A stretch of 6,618 nt of DNA from an uncultured Lachnospiraceae bacterium. GTDB lineage: Bacteria > Bacillota > Clostridia > Lachnospirales > Lachnospiraceae. Shown here piece by piece: positions 6,284 to 6,618 of this stretch. The position numbers and the translations under genes were made by a program. The DNA lies in contig CAJUDX010000112.1 in NCBI GenBank assembly GCA_910584785.1, positions 1 through 6,618 on the forward strand, written 5' to 3'. The notes beneath the pieces were generated by a model. It worked only from the letters and a program-made list of their open reading frames with translations. It had not been told where the DNA came from and searched no databases. Position 1 is the first letter of the stretch; each line of letters opens with the position of its first letter.

Positions 6284-6343
6284 ATTTCCATGGGAAATCC
6301 ACGAAAAGACATTAGGAAATCCATGAAAAAACTCATGGAAAAT
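6284..6343. repeat. Cluster of short GGAAATCC-type repeats
   Basis: ATTTCC-ATG-GGAAAT (6284-6298) is an inverted repeat. GGAAATCC occurs at 6293-6300 and again at 6315-6322, 22 bp apart, each followed by a CGAAAA or ATGAAAA sequence. CCATGA (6321-6326) and TCATGG (6333-6338) form a further 6-bp stem. All lie directly after the small HExxH gene. Function unknown. Confidence 0.4.
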
Positions 6344-6380
6344 CAAATGTTTACAGTTAGAGGGAAGTAATTTCAGATTA

Positions 6381-6419
6381 GGCGGTATAGCCCCGGTTAC
6401 AAGGGCTGTACCGTCTTTT
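6381..6419 (+). terminator. Strong hairpin with short T-tract, possible terminator
   Basis: GGCGGTATAGCCC (6381-6393) pairs with GGGCTGTACCGTC (6403-6415) over 13 positions, two of them G-T wobbles, around a 9-base loop. TTTT follows at 6416-6419. It is 108 bases after the stop of the small HExxH gene and could end that transcript. The short T-tract and position beside recombinase debris mean it could instead belong to a mobile element. Confidence 0.5.
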
Positions 6420-6478
6420 CGATTTCCTATGCGCCTTGCTGCTTCGGTTGCGTGGCAGAAAGGAGTTTCCCGTCCACC

Positions 6479-6559
6479 TTTTCCGGATTCAATCTCTGCA
6501 ATCATGCGGTTAAAATTTGGTCTGTCGAACGTCACACCCGATATATCGGCGTCCGTATC
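6479..6559 (-). pseudogene. Fragment of a large serine recombinase (resolvase domain)
   Basis: Read on the minus strand this segment gives DTDADISGVTFDRPNF followed by NRMIAEIESGK. This matches the pattern D-D-G-x-SG-x-x-F-x-RP-x-F-x-RM-x-x-x-I-x-x-GK found after the first part of the resolvase domain in clostridial TnpX-like integrases. After GK the family normally continues into the VITKDLSRLGR region, but here the reading turns into unrelated sequence (GGRETPFCHATEAARR). Upstream the same frame meets a stop at 6605-6607, and no catalytic-serine motif is seen in any frame to the window edge. It is therefore a broken remnant of about 27 codons, not a working recombinase. The family match is by eye, but the motif is distinctive. 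Confidence 0.6.
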
Positions 6560-6618
6560 ATTCTTTTCTGATGATATTATAAGCGGCGGTTCCCGGACAG
6601 TAAATTACCCACTTTTTC

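Larger units (their letters stand above)
6274..6618. other. Gene-free right end with mobile-element debris
   Basis: These 345 bases contain no intact gene on either strand. A minus-strand open stretch (6535-6275) exists, but only its first part resembles a protein family (the recombinase fragment); the remainder reads through the hairpin and repeats and is probably not translated. The layout from left to right is short repeats, hairpin, a unique 60-base stretch, recombinase fragment, then about 60 bases without a recognisable signal. Confidence 0.55.

Noticed and set aside
5860..6336. 158-codon minus-strand open frame opposite the HExxH gene.
   Set aside because: It is the antisense of a gene with clear motifs and has no ribosome site or recognisable domain.

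Overview
The window looks like chromosomal DNA from a low-to-mid GC Gram-positive anaerobe, most likely a gut Lachnospiraceae-type member of the Bacillota. The grounds are strong AGGAGG-type ribosome binding sites, sigma-A-like hexamers, a Glc-family IIBCA phosphotransferase permease beside a Bacillus-type oligo-1,6-glucosidase, a divergent AraC regulator, and a clostridial-type serine-recombinase remnant at the right edge. The assignment rests on gene style, not on a database search.

Positions 67-4493 (minus strand) hold a compact sugar operon, transcribed from right to left: a GH13 alpha-glucosidase (4493-2871), a PTS IIBCA permease (2849-903) and a Cof-type HAD phosphatase (903-67). The first gap is 21 bases and the second junction is a TAATG stop-start overlap. 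The permease would import and phosphorylate an alpha-glucoside, the GH13 enzyme would cleave it to glucose and/or a sugar phosphate for glycolysis, and the HAD enzyme may trim surplus sugar phosphates. No terminator is visible in bases 1-66, so the operon may continue past the left edge.

Positions 4494-4612 are a divergent control region. The palindrome AGTATACT (4531-4538) supplies overlapping -10 hexamers on both strands. A direct repeat with 21-bp period (4562-4593) has the geometry of paired AraC-family half-sites. It lies just upstream of the operon promoter and inside the araC-like leader, so one bound regulator could activate the operon and repress its own gene. The regulator is encoded at 4613-5485 and is followed by a probable hairpin terminator.

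Positions 5640-6273 carry a monocistronic small gene of unknown function. It has a good sigma-A-like promoter, a leader with a possible hairpin and a perfect Shine-Dalgarno, but the codon at the expected start is ATC instead of ATG. The product has an HExxH zincin motif flanked by two CxxC pairs and is the least understood protein in the window.

Positions 6274-6618 contain no intact gene: short AT-rich repeats, a strong 13-bp-arm hairpin and, on the minus strand, a short fragment resembling the resolvase domain of a large serine recombinase. This is probably mobile-element debris. No complete insertion sequence, CRISPR array, tRNA or rRNA was seen.
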